The position numbers were made by a program, and so were the translations under genes. 64,000 bases of DNA from Puccinia triticina (Eukaryota > Basidiomycota > Pucciniomycetes > Pucciniales > Pucciniaceae), in the NCBI RefSeq assembly GCF_026914185.1, contig NC_070571.1, positions 3,286,001-3,350,000 on the forward strand. Direction: 5' to 3'. Positions 11,743-21,965 of the stretch are shown one piece after another. The stretch's first letter is position 1. Every line of letters starts with the position of its first letter. The notes under the pieces are model-generated. The model did no database searches and was not told the origin of the DNA. It worked only from the letters and a program-made list of their open reading frames with translations.

Positions 11743-11872
11743 TGTAGAGGTAGTATATGTTGGTACACCTCACACCTGTGGATATAGCTCAACGGTAGAG
11801 CAACCCAGCATGCATCGGGGAGATGTGGGTTCAATTCCCCCTGTCTGCACTATTCCTTTTACTTGCTCTACA
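11743..11872 (+). repeat. TRIM left LTR with tRNA-like sequence (11778-11849)
   Basis: Bases 11778-11849 fold like a 72-nt tRNA. The acceptor stem is GTGGATA with TGTCTGC (mostly Watson-Crick or G-U), the D arm GCTC/GAGC, and the T arm GTGGG/CCCCC around TTCAATT. An A-box-like TAGCTCAACGG and a B box GGTTCAATTCC are in the right places, and a TTTT run follows at 11857-11860, as expected for Pol III termination. The anticodon stem is poorly paired, so it is unlikely to be a working tRNA. The unit may serve as an internal promoter. Confidence 0.75.
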
Positions 11873-11889
11873 GGTTATGAGCCCAGCGC
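11873..11889 (+). other. Putative primer-binding site complementary to the initiator tRNA-Met anticodon arm
   Basis: GGTTATGAGCCC directly follows the left LTR. It is complementary to GGGCTCATAACC, the anticodon stem-loop of eukaryotic initiator tRNA-Met. Copia of Drosophila and yeast Ty5 are known to prime from half of that tRNA rather than its 3' end. The match therefore suggests a Copia-type helper for this element. The tRNA sequence was recalled from general knowledge and not compared with this genome. Confidence 0.6.
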
Positions 11890-11967
11890 TATAGGCAGCT
11901 GCGTACCTGGGATGAGCCTCTGGGAGGATTAGTGGGCTCTGTCACTGGTGTAGGTGTACAGGTGGTG

Positions 11968-12097
11968 TGTAGAGGTAGTATATGTTGGTACACCTCACAC
12001 CTGTGGATATAGCTCAACGGTAGAGCAACCCAGCATGCATTGGGGAGATGTGGGTTCGATTCCCCCTGTCCGCACTATTCTTTTTACTCGCTCTACA
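11968..12097 (+). repeat. TRIM right LTR with tRNA-like sequence (12003-12074)
   Basis: Same structure as the left LTR. The B box here is GGTTCGATTCC, which matches the Pol III consensus fully, and the downstream T run is five bases long. A weak purine tract AGGTGGTG precedes it (11960-11967) and may be the polypurine tract. High similarity to the left LTR suggests a fairly recent insertion. Confidence 0.75.
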
Positions 12098-12885
12098 CTC
12101 GCGCTAAGTTAATGGCGAGTCTAATCCCTATTAACTCAGCCTCAAAGTTGGATATGTACTCCGCTGGGCAAATAGAAGCCACTTTGCTTTTTTCTGAAGG
12201 GTGGGCCACTGCAGCCGCTCCCACTCCCTTTTCCAGTATCCAAGATCCATCTGTAAAAATGACTAAGGTACAATCCTGTATGTCCTGTTGCAGCTGTTGT
12301 GGAATGCGCTGGAGCACGTCTGTTCTCTTTTCTGTCAAATTTTGAATCACTAAAGGTTCAATCCAGGGAGGGGCGGGCACAGGATAAATGGTCTCTGGTT
12401 GGTTGACTGGAAAAGTATAAGGAGTGGTTGTGGTTAAAATTAAATGGATTGGGTTTGGTAGAGGGGGCTGTTTTTCTGTCAGTTGTTTTTTTAGAATATG
12501 GAGCCCAGGGTGGGGGGGAGGATTATATGTCACTGCGCGGAGGATGTAGGAGTGCAAGTTGCAAAGATGGATCTCTAGAGGAGCTTCCAGGCTGCTGCTT
12601 TTCCTGATGAAAACCAGAGGTGTTTGTCTGAATAAACCTGTTATCAACTGGCAGGCCCTGTGGTAGATACCCTCTAGGATCTTCTCCACCGACTTGGTGT
12701 TTCTTTTATTGTACCATATAATGCTGCCAAAAAGGATTCTTGAGTACAAAACCAAGATGACCAATCGTCTTGCTAGCTCCATGTTCAATCTGTATGTTGA
12801 CTTGATGATCCTGTTGAGCTGCATTATGGTGAGGTCACCGGTAGACTTGACCTTCTTTAGATGTTTGTAGAAGGTGAGTTGTTGG

Positions 12886-14083
12886 TCAAGTATGATGCCC
12901 AACCATCTGGTCAATTTTTTGGAACGTGTGAGTGTGCCCGTCAAAATCAAAAGTTGTGGATGCCAAAGGCTTGGAGGAGAATAACATCACTACAGCTTTT
13001 CTGGGGTCAAAGATGGCCCCAAACTTCTGACCCCATTCCAGAGAGCAGGAGGCATCTTCCTGGAGCATTGGAACCGCTTGCTCTGATGAGTCAGCAGCAA
13101 CTAGGTGAACAATATCATCAACATATCCAATGGAAATCTGGGATTCCTCTAGGGAGCACCGTCTGTTGAGCAGTAGCCCACTATTGTACAGTGTGTAAAG
13201 GGTTACAGACAGGGGGGAGCCTTGTGGAAGACCCTCTTTCACAGGGAAAGGAGAGGACACATAATCACCCATCCTAATTGAAGTAGACCGGTTGGTCAGG
13301 AAAGAGGAGATAATTGGTATCAGGTAATTGGGGCAGGAAAGTTGGTGGAGTCGGTCTATGAGGCGGGATGCATATATTGAAGGGTAGGCAGATTTTAGAT
13401 CTAGAAACAAACTTGCAACGACTTTGCCTTTCCCCCACTGGTGCTTTACCCAGGAGGTAAAGACCACCAGAAGGTTTCTGCCTCTTCTTCCACCCATATG
13501 ACCTTGGGGGAGTACCTCTTTGGTCTCAATCCAGTGGATTAAACGCTCATTGAGTATCCTTTCAAAGAGCTTGCCTAGCGTGCACAGGAGCGCAATGGGC
13601 CTGTAGGCATTTGGATTGCTGTAGTCCGGCTTTCCTGTTTTTTGGATGATGGCTGTCACAGCGGATCTCCATCCCTTAGGGAAATGGCCTTGCCGTAAGC
13701 AAGCATTGAATAGAGGAGTGAGAAAAGGAGAAAGTTGAGCTTTGCCCATCTGGAGCAGCTCATTGGGGATAATGTCTGGGCCTACGGCCTTTATTGTGGG
13801 CAGGGACCTCCGCCAGTGTGATGGGTGGGAACAGTCTTGTAGGGATATCCAATACCATGGGAGGGATGTCTGCTAGGTTGCAGACTGAGTTGATGACTGA
13901 GGTGCCTCGGAACAATAGTTCAGCTTGTTCGGCTACATTGGTGCTCAGTGTTTTATTGGGTCTGTACAGTGGTTTGACTGTGGCGGACTGTCTAGCTTTA
14001 GTAAATTTATACACTTGGAACACCAAGGCGTCACCTATTCTGGCTAAGAAACTTTGCCAATGGAGTAACTTCAACTTGTCCAC
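12886..14083 (-). pseudogene. LINE reverse transcriptase domain (frameshifted)
   Basis: Two overlapping frames. The upstream part (14083-13760) has the LHWQSFLARIGD lead-in common before fungal LINE RT domains. After a frameshift near 13790, the RT core runs from 13749 to about 12915. Visible motifs are PNAYRPIALLCTLGK, FLDLKSAYPS (motif A), GLPQGSPLSVTLY (motif B) and IGYVDDIV (catalytic YVDD, motif C). A second frameshift near 12915 leads into the thumb and RNase H frame. The polymerase residues are present, but the frame is broken, so no intact protein is made. The gene would copy its own RNA at a nicked target site. Confidence 0.88.
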
Positions 14084-14859
14084 CTTCTGTTTGGAGACGT
14101 GTTGCCAGGCATAGTATCAGTGCCATGCTTCCTCCGAGTTGGATAATATCATCCATCTGCAAGCTTTGTTTTGGTTGGCAACTAGAGGCCCCAATATGTG
14201 GGGCACACACCACAAGTTTGCCCGGGATTTTCCTTTCCATAGGGTGACTCCTTGTTTCATATGGAACTGTTGGATACTTGTTGTCAAACAAGAAACAGCA
14301 TTATCTATGGCCAAGGCGGAGTCAGAGGAGTGTGGGAGGGGGATGGACTTGACAGCCTGTTCTAAATTGGCTCTGAACCGACTTTGGCAATTTTCTCTGG
14401 CGTGATGCCTCTATTTTCCCGCGTCTGATGGATTACCCCATCAAGCAAGATGGAGAGCACCCCATGCAATACCCGACTGAATATCCAGTAGCCCCTGTAC
14501 AAGCCATGGGAAGCCTTCTGGATATTCATTTGGTGCGCCTCCCAAATCCTCCCTAAATTTCCCTCTCCCTCCAACATTTACATGTGAAAATTCCTTCCAC
14601 AGCCAGACCAAGCATTTTGTATATGTAAAATCCATACTATTGCTGTGCATGCTTGCAGAACCCACAGCCTTCCTCTTTGCCTTACATCATCAATAAAATA
14701 TAAAGGCTTTTGACTCAGCGCGGTCGCAATGGTCAGCTGGCTCCAAGTTCAACGGGCACCCATTGGTTTTGTCCTTCATCCACTTGTTACTTCATCTTTA
14801 TTGGCACAGAACCCATCCACTCATCAATCATGGATGTGTAGAGACTGTAAAATAAAGAT

Positions 14860-14944
14860 GTGTCTGGTGAGAGTCAAACTCACGACCTCAGCTATGCTGA
14901 GACACATACTAGAGTGCTGCCTTTACCAACTAGGCTACAGACGC
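14860..14944 (-). tRNA. Class II tRNA-like sequence (Leu/Ser-like), probably a pseudogene or SINE head
   Basis: On the minus strand the 85 bases start GCGTCTG and end CAGACAC, forming an acceptor stem with one mismatch. The D arm GCCT/AGGC, a perfect T arm GTGAG/CTCAC, and a long variable arm (CTCAGC ATA GCTGAG) are clear. The long variable arm indicates the Leu or Ser class. The anticodon stem has only about four pairs and the loop is eight bases, so the identity is uncertain. It may be a decayed tRNA gene or a tRNA-derived element. Confidence 0.55.
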
Positions 14945-15853
14945 TTGTGGCTGCCAGCTGGGTGGTTGGTTGGTAGTGCTCATGGGTCAATCCAACAGCC
15001 CTCCATACTGTGGTGATACATCATGGTAGCAGACTAACAGACAACTCAACAGGATGGCTCATATTTACCTCCTCATCTGGATTTTGTTGCCCAACAGGGC
15101 TTTAATGATCCAAATCCTGAATGCAATCGTCCGAACAATCCTCCTCCTCTGTCATCTTTACACCCATCACAAAGCAGTACCTACTTTTCATTGTCTCATC
15201 CCCATCCTCCTGAGCCATCTTTACAACCATTATAACGTCCACTTTTCTTTGCCTCATCCAAATCACTTGCATCATCATCTAATTTCTGTACCTCATCAAG
15301 GATTGCCTTTTAATTCTAAACACAGACATCCAAATATTCATCCCACTTCTTTGCCTCTCATTCTAAATGTGACTCGCCATTCTCACCAATCTGCTACCCC
15401 AACCCACCACTCAGACAATAAATCTATCCCCCTTACAAGCTTTTCTCCAACTCAACAGAGCCCATATTATGGCTTCACTCCCCAGAACCATATCAAAGCC
15501 AACAACTCCAATCACCACACTCCCTCAATTTGCACAAATCCATCTCCCCGATGTACTCCATTTCTTTCACCCAGTGTGGTTGACCTACCGTACCTTCCTC
15601 AACTCTCATCTTGAACATTGGCACCAATATCTCAAGTTGCTCAATTGTCCGGTCAGCTTAAGGCACCTGCTACCTGTAAATCAAAAAATGTATCTGCAGG
15701 GCCCCTTATTTCGCAAGCTGCTCCACTTACCCAACTGGAAAATTCTCCCTCCAAACAACCTTTGACTGGGTTCCCCATCCAATCTGTAAATGCACCACCC
15801 TTGATTGATCTTCATAATTGTAGCAGCAAGAAACCTAGAAAAATGGTAGTAGA

Positions 15854-16850
15854 CACTGCAAGAAAAACTCTAGAAACTGCTTGCAGTTGAGATGCAAGAG
15901 CTCAAGGCAAGCTGTGCCTCATGCAAGAATCAAGAACTGGGTGATTCCATGCACATTGTCTAATTTATGCAAGAGTGAGTCTAAGGTACAAAAAACTAAG
16001 TACATCAGTTGATACCTGTGCAAATTCCCCTTTCATGTGCACATACCCCTTTCATGTGCACATACCTCTTTCATGTGCACATACCCCTTTCATGTGCACA
16101 TACCCCTTTCATGTGCACATACCCCTTTCATGTGCACATACCCCTTTCATGTGCATATATCCCTTTTGTATGCATTCACCCCGTTCATAAGGTGTACATA
16201 GCCCTTTATGTGCACATACACCTTTCATGTGTGTATATCCCTTTCATGTGCATGTAACCCTTTCACAATGTGTACATACCCCATTCATCATTTGTTCATG
16301 ACCCTTTCATGTTTACATGTCCCCTTTGAGTTTTTTAGGTCCCTTTTAGTACCCCTTTTACCATTCAGGTTTACATACCCCTCTGATGTTTACATATCCC
16401 TTTCATGTGCAAATATCCCTTACTGCACATACACCTTTCATGCATAAATACCCCTTTCATGCATACATACCCCTTTCATCATGTGCACATATCCCTCTTA
16501 TGTGTTAATACACCTCCTCACATTCCCCTTTCATGTGTACATATTTCTTTATCTGTACATATCCCTTTCATGTGTACATACCCTTTTTATTTTATTCTGG
16601 CTGGATTCAATGGTGCATGGATTGTTTAATAAAAGAAAATGAAAGGGTGCTCCAGGTGATGCTCATTTGCCTCAGCCTACTGCATGGGCATTGAGCACTC
16701 CAGCATGTTCAAGATTGAGATGCTGAACAAGGTACACACTCAAGGTGCACCAGCACAGAATTTGGGTGCTTGACTCCAGCTTGAGCTGAAGCTTGATTGA
16801 AGTTTGCTGCATCTCAACTGCAAGCAGTTTCTAGAGTTTTTCTTGCAGTG
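15854..16850. mobile_element. CACTG-ended non-autonomous CACTA-type element, copy 2
   Basis: Same terminal repeat (CACTGCAAGAAAAACTCTAG) and same repeat core as 7302-8215, flanked by the duplication AGA (15851-15853 and 16851-16853). It is inserted in a coding exon, and taking it out restores the reading frame. The core array (16021-16575) carries more perfect copies of ACCCCTTTCATGTGCACAT than copy 1. No transposase is present. Confidence 0.9.
16021..16575. repeat. Minisatellite, 18-19 bp unit (same family as 7467-7965)
   Basis: At its left end, about eight near-identical copies of the unit occur in a row, followed by more diverged copies. The ordering of diverged units is largely shared with copy 1, so most of the array existed before the two copies separated. 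Confidence 0.9.
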
Positions 16851-19511
16851 AGATAGTCCCGGACCAGAACCACAGTCTGCTCATGACTTGATGAATCAGA
16901 CTGAGGCTAAGCTTGCTGCGGATGCAGCCAAGTATTCCAAACAATCAATGTCAGATGCTGACTGGACCTTTTTCACCCGTTTCTTCATCAAGCAGCACAA
17001 GGAGCTTTGCGTTCAAGCCATTGAGCGTGGTGTATCAATGCCCGTGGTCAATAGATATCTGTACGTTGTTTGCATTGCTCTATGTATGCACCACTTGGTA
17101 CTGATTGTACACTTTCTAATCTTTATGATCTCCAAACAGAGGCAGGTGTATGGCTATCAAGAAGCCAAACCGTTGGAACCAATTCATGAAAACTACAGGG
17201 GCTAGAGCCAACGGTGCAAAAATTACAATACATGTATTGTATATGCCAATAAATGTATTGTAATTTTTGTCTGATACAATTTTGTTGCAGATTGTGTATT
17301 TGTATTGGAGCCCGATACACTACAAATACAATAATTCTAGTAAGGCGATATTATTTCTTACAGTGTAATGTATTGTATTGGGATTCCAATACAATACCAG
17401 TACAATATCAGGGGTAATTTTTTCTAAACATCATAAAATCTTTAAAAGTGTGAATAAAGGAGAATGGAAGGAGAAAAAGATCCAACGGTGAAGAAACAAG
17501 AGGGATACATGCAGAAACAGAAGAACACAGTGCACTACATACTTATTTTGCATGCTAATTGTGTTTTTTCAGCTCTTTTTTACTTTTCCTCTTTGTCATC
17601 TTTGGCAGCTTGAGAAACAATACCCTGAGTAACTTCAAAATCACCATTGGCCTTGAATCCCTGTCGCAACCACTGATGGGAGCTCACACATCACTCAATA
17701 GTTCTTGCCAACAAATTTCCCCGATCGCGTCCACAGATATCTGCCGCAGCTGAGAAGCAACGCTCTACGCTGGCCAAAGTTGCTGAGCAGGCCAAGTAAT
17801 CACGTGCCATTGACAAGAGGATTGGAAATTTGAGGTGATGCTCCTGAATGAAAATAAAACAATGTTGGAATTTTTGGATGAGGACGCACATGATGCCCAT
17901 GAAACCTGAAAAAATCAACTCACCTTCCACCATTGGAGGCACTGGTCTTCTTTTTCAACAGGGATCTTATATTTAACGTTGAAATATATCGACAACTCAT
18001 CCACTATGGGTGCTTCAATGGCTTCAGGGAAAAAGTCAACACGGGGAACATCTTGAGAGCAAATGTTTGATGGATGTTGAGTTTCAAGAGGCGGGGATGC
18101 TTCAGGTAAGCTTTCATTGGTGACAAGTTCTGACTTTCTCTGATCGTATACCTTTTGAAGTAATTGTTTTGTCAATTTACAGTGTTTTGGAAACCACACT
18201 CGAAATATTGATAGCCAGTAAGATGGGTGTAAGACAGTTGCCAGAAGGATTGCTTCACATTTGATTGCTTTGTTCAGATAAGTATTGACCTTGAAAATCA
18301 TTTTTTCCATCATGAATTTGAGCTCAGGTTTGGCAGTTGACACACGCCTATCTGCAAGGAAGTCTTTCATATACTTGTATTCGGAAATCATCAAGCACAC
18401 TGATGAATGGTCTCCCTCCATTTTATTGGTAATAAAGTAGAATTCCTACAGATTCAAGAGAAACATTTTAATAAACAACTGAACTGGAGAGTAAAGAATG
18501 ACTGACCCTCAGGATTTCATTTATCTTCTTAACAATTGCCCAGTCATCCCAAGAGATCTCATTCTCTTGATAGTAGTTCTTTCCTCCCTCACGTTCCCAC
18601 CTGGCTTTCTCGTTCTCAATAAGCTTTGTTATGACCTCGCAAGCCTGATAAGCGTGATCCTGGCTCTGCCACTTCACATTCCAACGGATACCATACCCTG
18701 CAATGAGGTTGGGGCCGTTGTATTCAAGTTTCTTTGACCATACGTCAAATTCCAATTGTCTTGCTGATGAGGAAGTAATACACTGAATAACAAAATCAAC
18801 CTGCATTTGAGAGAAGAAAAACTCTCAGCAATCAAGATTTTTAATTAGAATATGCATCACATGTCTTACCTTTGTCAAGACCAAAGCTATTTTGCTAGGT
18901 TGATCACTTGCTCCAACGTCATCACCATCATCTTCACTAATCTGATTGGTACCATTATTGTCAAGAGCCTCGTCCTCAGAGTTGAAACCAACATCCTGTG
19001 CGCCCGGTAAATCTCTCTGCTCGGACTCTTCAGTAATTGGTTCAAGTCAAGGAACAAAGCCAAGAGTGCTTTGTTTACCGGTTTCCATTTCTTCAGGTCC
19101 CAATTCGATGGCCTTGAATCCAGCGGCAAGGATAAGTGCAATTTTATGACAAAAGCATTTGATATGATTGTCCGAAAGCCTCAGATCAACATTTGTTTTT
19201 TCAAAGATTAAACAATCAACCTCAGAGGTCATGGTACCATTATTTGATCCCAAGGCAGTTGTCTGAGCCAGAATGTAATCAAATCAACCAAAGTAGATGT
19301 TAGATTCATAAAAACCAACTCAGAGTTGATCAAAGGGGAGATCAAAAGACAAATGAAGAAACAAACACTCATCTTTTTGTGTAATGATGATTTGGTTATA
19401 ATATTTGCTAAAGGCACCGCAAGATATTTTCCCTTGTGAGTCCAAGAAATAAATTTCATACCAAGATGGCAGAGACAAAAAACCCAGTCTTTGGTGATAT
19501 AAGCCGCAGCG

Positions 19512-20621
19512 CAGGGCATAGCGCAGTGGTATTTGACGCGTTTTTTGGGCCCCTTGAATACTGATTCGTTGAATATTTGCTAGTATTCGGAGATATTTGA
19601 CGGAAAAACTTCCAAAATACATTAAAAACACCAAAAAATTACATTTTTTGTGTTTTTGACTTATTTTGGCCCATTTCTGGGCCATATAATTTTGAGGGGG
19701 GTCATCCTTCAAACATATAATGGTGCCAAAGGCGCTTATAATATTTCCAGAGGCATATCTCATAATGGCGGACGCACTATTCAGAGTGCTGGACGCACTT
19801 TTGATAGTGTCAGACGCACTGTTCATAGTGGCAGACGCACTTTTGATAGTGGTGGACTCACTATTCAGAGTTCTGGACACACTTTTGATAGTTCCGGACG
19901 CACTTTTGATAGTGCCGGATGCACTTTTGATAGTGCCGGATGCACTTTTGATAGTGCCGGATGCACTTTTGATAGTGCCGGACGCACTTTTGATAGTGCT
20001 GGATGCATTCTTCATAGTGGCGGACACACTTTTCATAGTGGCGGACACACTGTTGATAGTGGCGGACTCACTGCCGGATGCACTTTTGATAGTGCCGGAC
20101 GCACTCTTCATAGTGGCGGACGCACTTTTCACAGTGACGGACACAATTTTGATAGTGGCGGACTCACTATTCAGAGTGCTGGACACACTTTGGATAGTGG
20201 CGGATTCACTTTTCATAGTGGCAGAAACACTTTTCAAAGTGGTGCACGCACTTTTCAAAGTGGTGCACGCACTTTTCAAAGTGGCAGACGCACTTTTCAA
20301 CGTGGCGGACGCACTTTTCAACGTGGCGGACGCACTTTGCATAGTGGCAGACGCACCTATTGTAGTGGCGGACGCACTTTTCAAAGTGCCAGAGGCAGAT
20401 TTCTTTTGTGTTGCATCAAAGGGGCTGGTATAGGGCCTGTGCAAACTCATCTGGGGCCTTTGGGCCCCAGAGAAGCTTGCATTGGCCCTCTACGCGCCCC
20501 TTTGAGCCATTATTTGAATTTTTTCGAATATTTGAGCTTAAATTTGCCCAGGCATTATTTGACTTGAATTGAATTCAAATACAAATACTTGAATCGATTT
20601 GATTCAATGTGCTATGCCCTG
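19512..20621. mobile_element. Non-autonomous hAT (CAGGG-ended) carrying a minisatellite
   Basis: Ends CAGGGCATAGC and complement of right end CAGGGCATAGC are inverted. The 8-bp flanks CCGCAGCG (19504-19511) and CCGCAGCA (20622-20629) match at seven of eight. CAGGG tips with 8-bp duplications are typical of hAT elements. It lies in an exon of the hAT-1 transposase, and the frame joins GIAAA to YITKD when it is left out. No transposase of its own. Its ends differ from those of hAT-1 and hAT-2, so another hAT family must mobilise it. Confidence 0.82.
19760..20395. repeat. Minisatellite, 21-bp unit, open on both strands
   Basis: About thirty copies of a 21-bp unit close to GACGCACTTTTGATAGTGCC plus one base. 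The unit is a multiple of three, so frames stay open: the minus strand reads SASGTIK-type repeats and the plus strand DALLIVP or GRTFDSA repeats. These open frames are a by-product of the repeat and are not annotated as genes. Confidence 0.9.
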
Positions 20622-21919
20622 CCGCAGCAATTCCCAAGAAGGCATGATGGTTGCCTTTGGTAGTCCATATGTCGTGGATTAATGTTATTTTAGAATTGAG
20701 TGACTATGCCCCCCAAGCATTATGTATGGTTGATTGAATTAGCAGCCATTTATTTGATCGATACAGAATATGTTAAGGAAAAAAGTACCTTCAGTTCCAA
20801 AATAACTTTTTCTTACAAGTTGAGGTATAATTGATGAGCCTCTGTTGCAGCCCAAGTACAAGAATAAAGCTTGATACCACGTCGGGCGTAGTTGAATGCA
20901 ATTTCAAGGAGAAAATCCTTGATCTGCATCCAGGGAAGCGCAGATCAAATAAGCCATATGACTATGATTTGGTTGAGAGTACGGTTATCAAAGGTGGTAC
21001 CCTCAAGAAGAGCAGTCACCCCTCCAGTTTTTTTTCTCTTCTTTTCAGCAACTTGTTTAATTGTCATTGGTAAATTTGCGCCGGCTTCAATGGCATCATT
21101 TCTCCGAGAGCAACCCAATCGACCCACGTCGCCATCACAATGCTTCATCAAGTTGGATCAAGTGTCCTTGCCTTTTTTGTAAGTTTGAAGGCACCATTTG
21201 CATTTGTACTTAAGCTTTGGGCCGGTAGTCTGAGTAAGAAAAGGAATGGGTGATCAGTGAGTGTCAAAATTTAAAAACACACAAGGAAACAACATGCCTC
21301 TCCTTCAGCATGCACAGGCTCCTCAAAGCACAATTCAATATCATCGTATTTTGTCACAGCGTTCCCTTGATTTTTCTTTTGCTTCCTAGCCTTAGCATTC
21401 TCTCCGTCCGAGTCCTGAGGCAGGTTCAGAATTAAGAGTGCTGCATCATCATTGGACTTTTCGACTTCTGAATCAGAGTCTTCAACTTTGGTTTGGTGGC
21501 TTTTCTTGGCATTTGAGGTGGTTGCTTTCTTATTCTGTTTGTTTGAGCTAGCCCGCTGTTTCTTCTGAGAGGAGTTCTTCTCCTTTTTCTTCTTGAAAGT
21601 TGATTTTTGGCAGTCGGTCTCGGAGGAATCAGATTCACTTTTTTCAAGTATGGAACGGCGGCTATCGTTACTCAATCAAACATAACTTCCATGTGTTTTG
21701 ACCGGGGTGGTAACTCGGCTTGATTGGCGCGATGCAGGTCAAGAAGCAAGGCCAGTAGATGGCAGATTGCCTGACGGAGGTGGATAGGCAGAGCCTGAGG
21801 GAAGGGTGGAAGGATTCATCAGCCCAGACGGAAAGGTTTTGACCGGAGTGCTGTATTGGCTAGATCAAAAGAAGCGGAGGTTCTGTGTTGAGATGCTGGA
21901 GCAAAAGCGGAGTTAGTTC

Positions 21920-21965
21920 CACCAGGGGGGGATCTGTGGCACTCTCTAGAGAGTGCCAAACCGTA
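21920..21965 (+). repeat. Left terminal inverted repeat of the 24.5-kb element
   Basis: Forty-six bases matched by 46340-46385 in reverse complement with one mismatch at the outermost base. The central GGCACTCTCTAGAGAGTGCC (21939-21958) is a perfect palindrome and a natural candidate for a transposase dimer site. Confidence 0.88.

Larger units (their letters stand above)
11743..12097. mobile_element. Miniature LTR retrotransposon (TRIM/SMART type) with a tRNA-like Pol III unit inside each LTR
   Basis: Two 130-bp direct repeats (11743-11872 and 11968-12097) begin TGTAGAGG and end GCTCTACA. They flank a 95-bp internal region. The whole is bounded by the 5-bp duplication CTCGC (11738-11742 and 12098-12102), at a point where the interrupted LINE frame is restored without it. 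The LTRs differ at five positions, all transitions. The internal region starts directly with GGTTATGAGCCC, a plausible primer site, and encodes nothing. Elements this small with TG/CA ends and 5-bp duplications are known as TRIMs or SMARTs. A tRNA-like gene inside the LTR is the unusual part. Confidence 0.88.
11040..12950 (-). pseudogene. LINE RNase H domain and C-terminal zinc knuckle, split by an LTR element
   Basis: From 12950 the frame reads through the RT thumb (LTRWLGIILDQQLTFYKHL) into RNase H: FTDGSW carries the first acidic residue, and NFEAELIGIRLAI the glutamate. The frame then stops inside the inserted element. It resumes at 11742 as ETLEADHSQD with FCNNQGAL, where the usual Asp of DNQ is Asn, followed by WCPGHKGI with the conserved His. 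The knuckle CTNCFVLENAAHFLMFC follows near 11190. Leaving out the insertion and one copy of CTCGC makes the two halves contiguous in frame. The D-to-N change and frameshifts indicate an inactive copy. Confidence 0.85.
11000..14300 (-). mobile_element. 5'-truncated, decayed LINE (Tad1-like non-LTR retrotransposon)
   Basis: The minus strand reads, in order, a reverse transcriptase lead-in, the RT core, an RNase H domain and a C-terminal cysteine-histidine knuckle. This order is known from fungal Tad1-type LINEs. No endonuclease domain is visible upstream, so the copy is 5' truncated or too decayed to read. At least three frameshifts are evident, and an LTR element (11743-12097) splits the RNase H domain. 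The 3' end is near 11000, next to the MITE at 10502-10886. No clear poly(A) tail was identified. Confidence 0.85.
15618..17060 (+). pseudogene. 5' coding segment of the split gene, interrupted by the CACTG element
   Basis: The segment reads LAPISQVAQLSG up to KKPRKMVVD at 15853 and resumes at 16854 as SPGPEPQSAHDLMNQ, continuing through WTFFTRFFIKQHKEL to RYL. It ends at a GTACGT donor (17061). The N-terminal part is rich in Pro, Ser and Gln and is probably disordered. The later part looks helical. An in-frame TGA at 15612-15614 means the true start lies in another exon or the copy is damaged. No known family recognised. Confidence 0.65.
17691..21675 (-). pseudogene. hAT-1 transposase, multi-exon, interrupted
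   Basis: Reading 5' to 3' on the minus strand: a Lys/Ser-rich N-terminus (21675-21271); a BED-type zinc finger region (YKCKWCLQTYKKG with a downstream His and Cys) near 21160, containing an in-frame TGA; LNQIIVIW; then GIAAA and YITKDWVF, separated by a 1.1-kb insertion at 19512-20621. The catalytic core follows (LGSNNGTM, CFCHKIAL, LIAGYGIRWNVKW), then LATVLHPSYWLSIF. The C-terminal hAT dimerisation domain is ARDYLACSATLASVERCFSA (about 17800-17690). Several introns with GT-AG ends separate these. The stop in the zinc finger and the insertion make this copy inactive. It is clearly related to hAT-2 at 39702-42759, exon by exon. Confidence 0.8.

Noticed and set aside
11778..11849. A functional tRNA gene
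   Set aside because: The anticodon stem pairs poorly and the sequence is bounded by LTR ends with target duplications; it is better read as a tRNA-derived promoter.
19320..20567. ORFs of 376 (minus) and 305 (plus) codons, and a 237-codon ORF, over the 21-bp repeat
   Set aside because: They are translations of the minisatellite, open only because the unit is a multiple of three; the minus ORF merely runs on into the hAT-1 exon.
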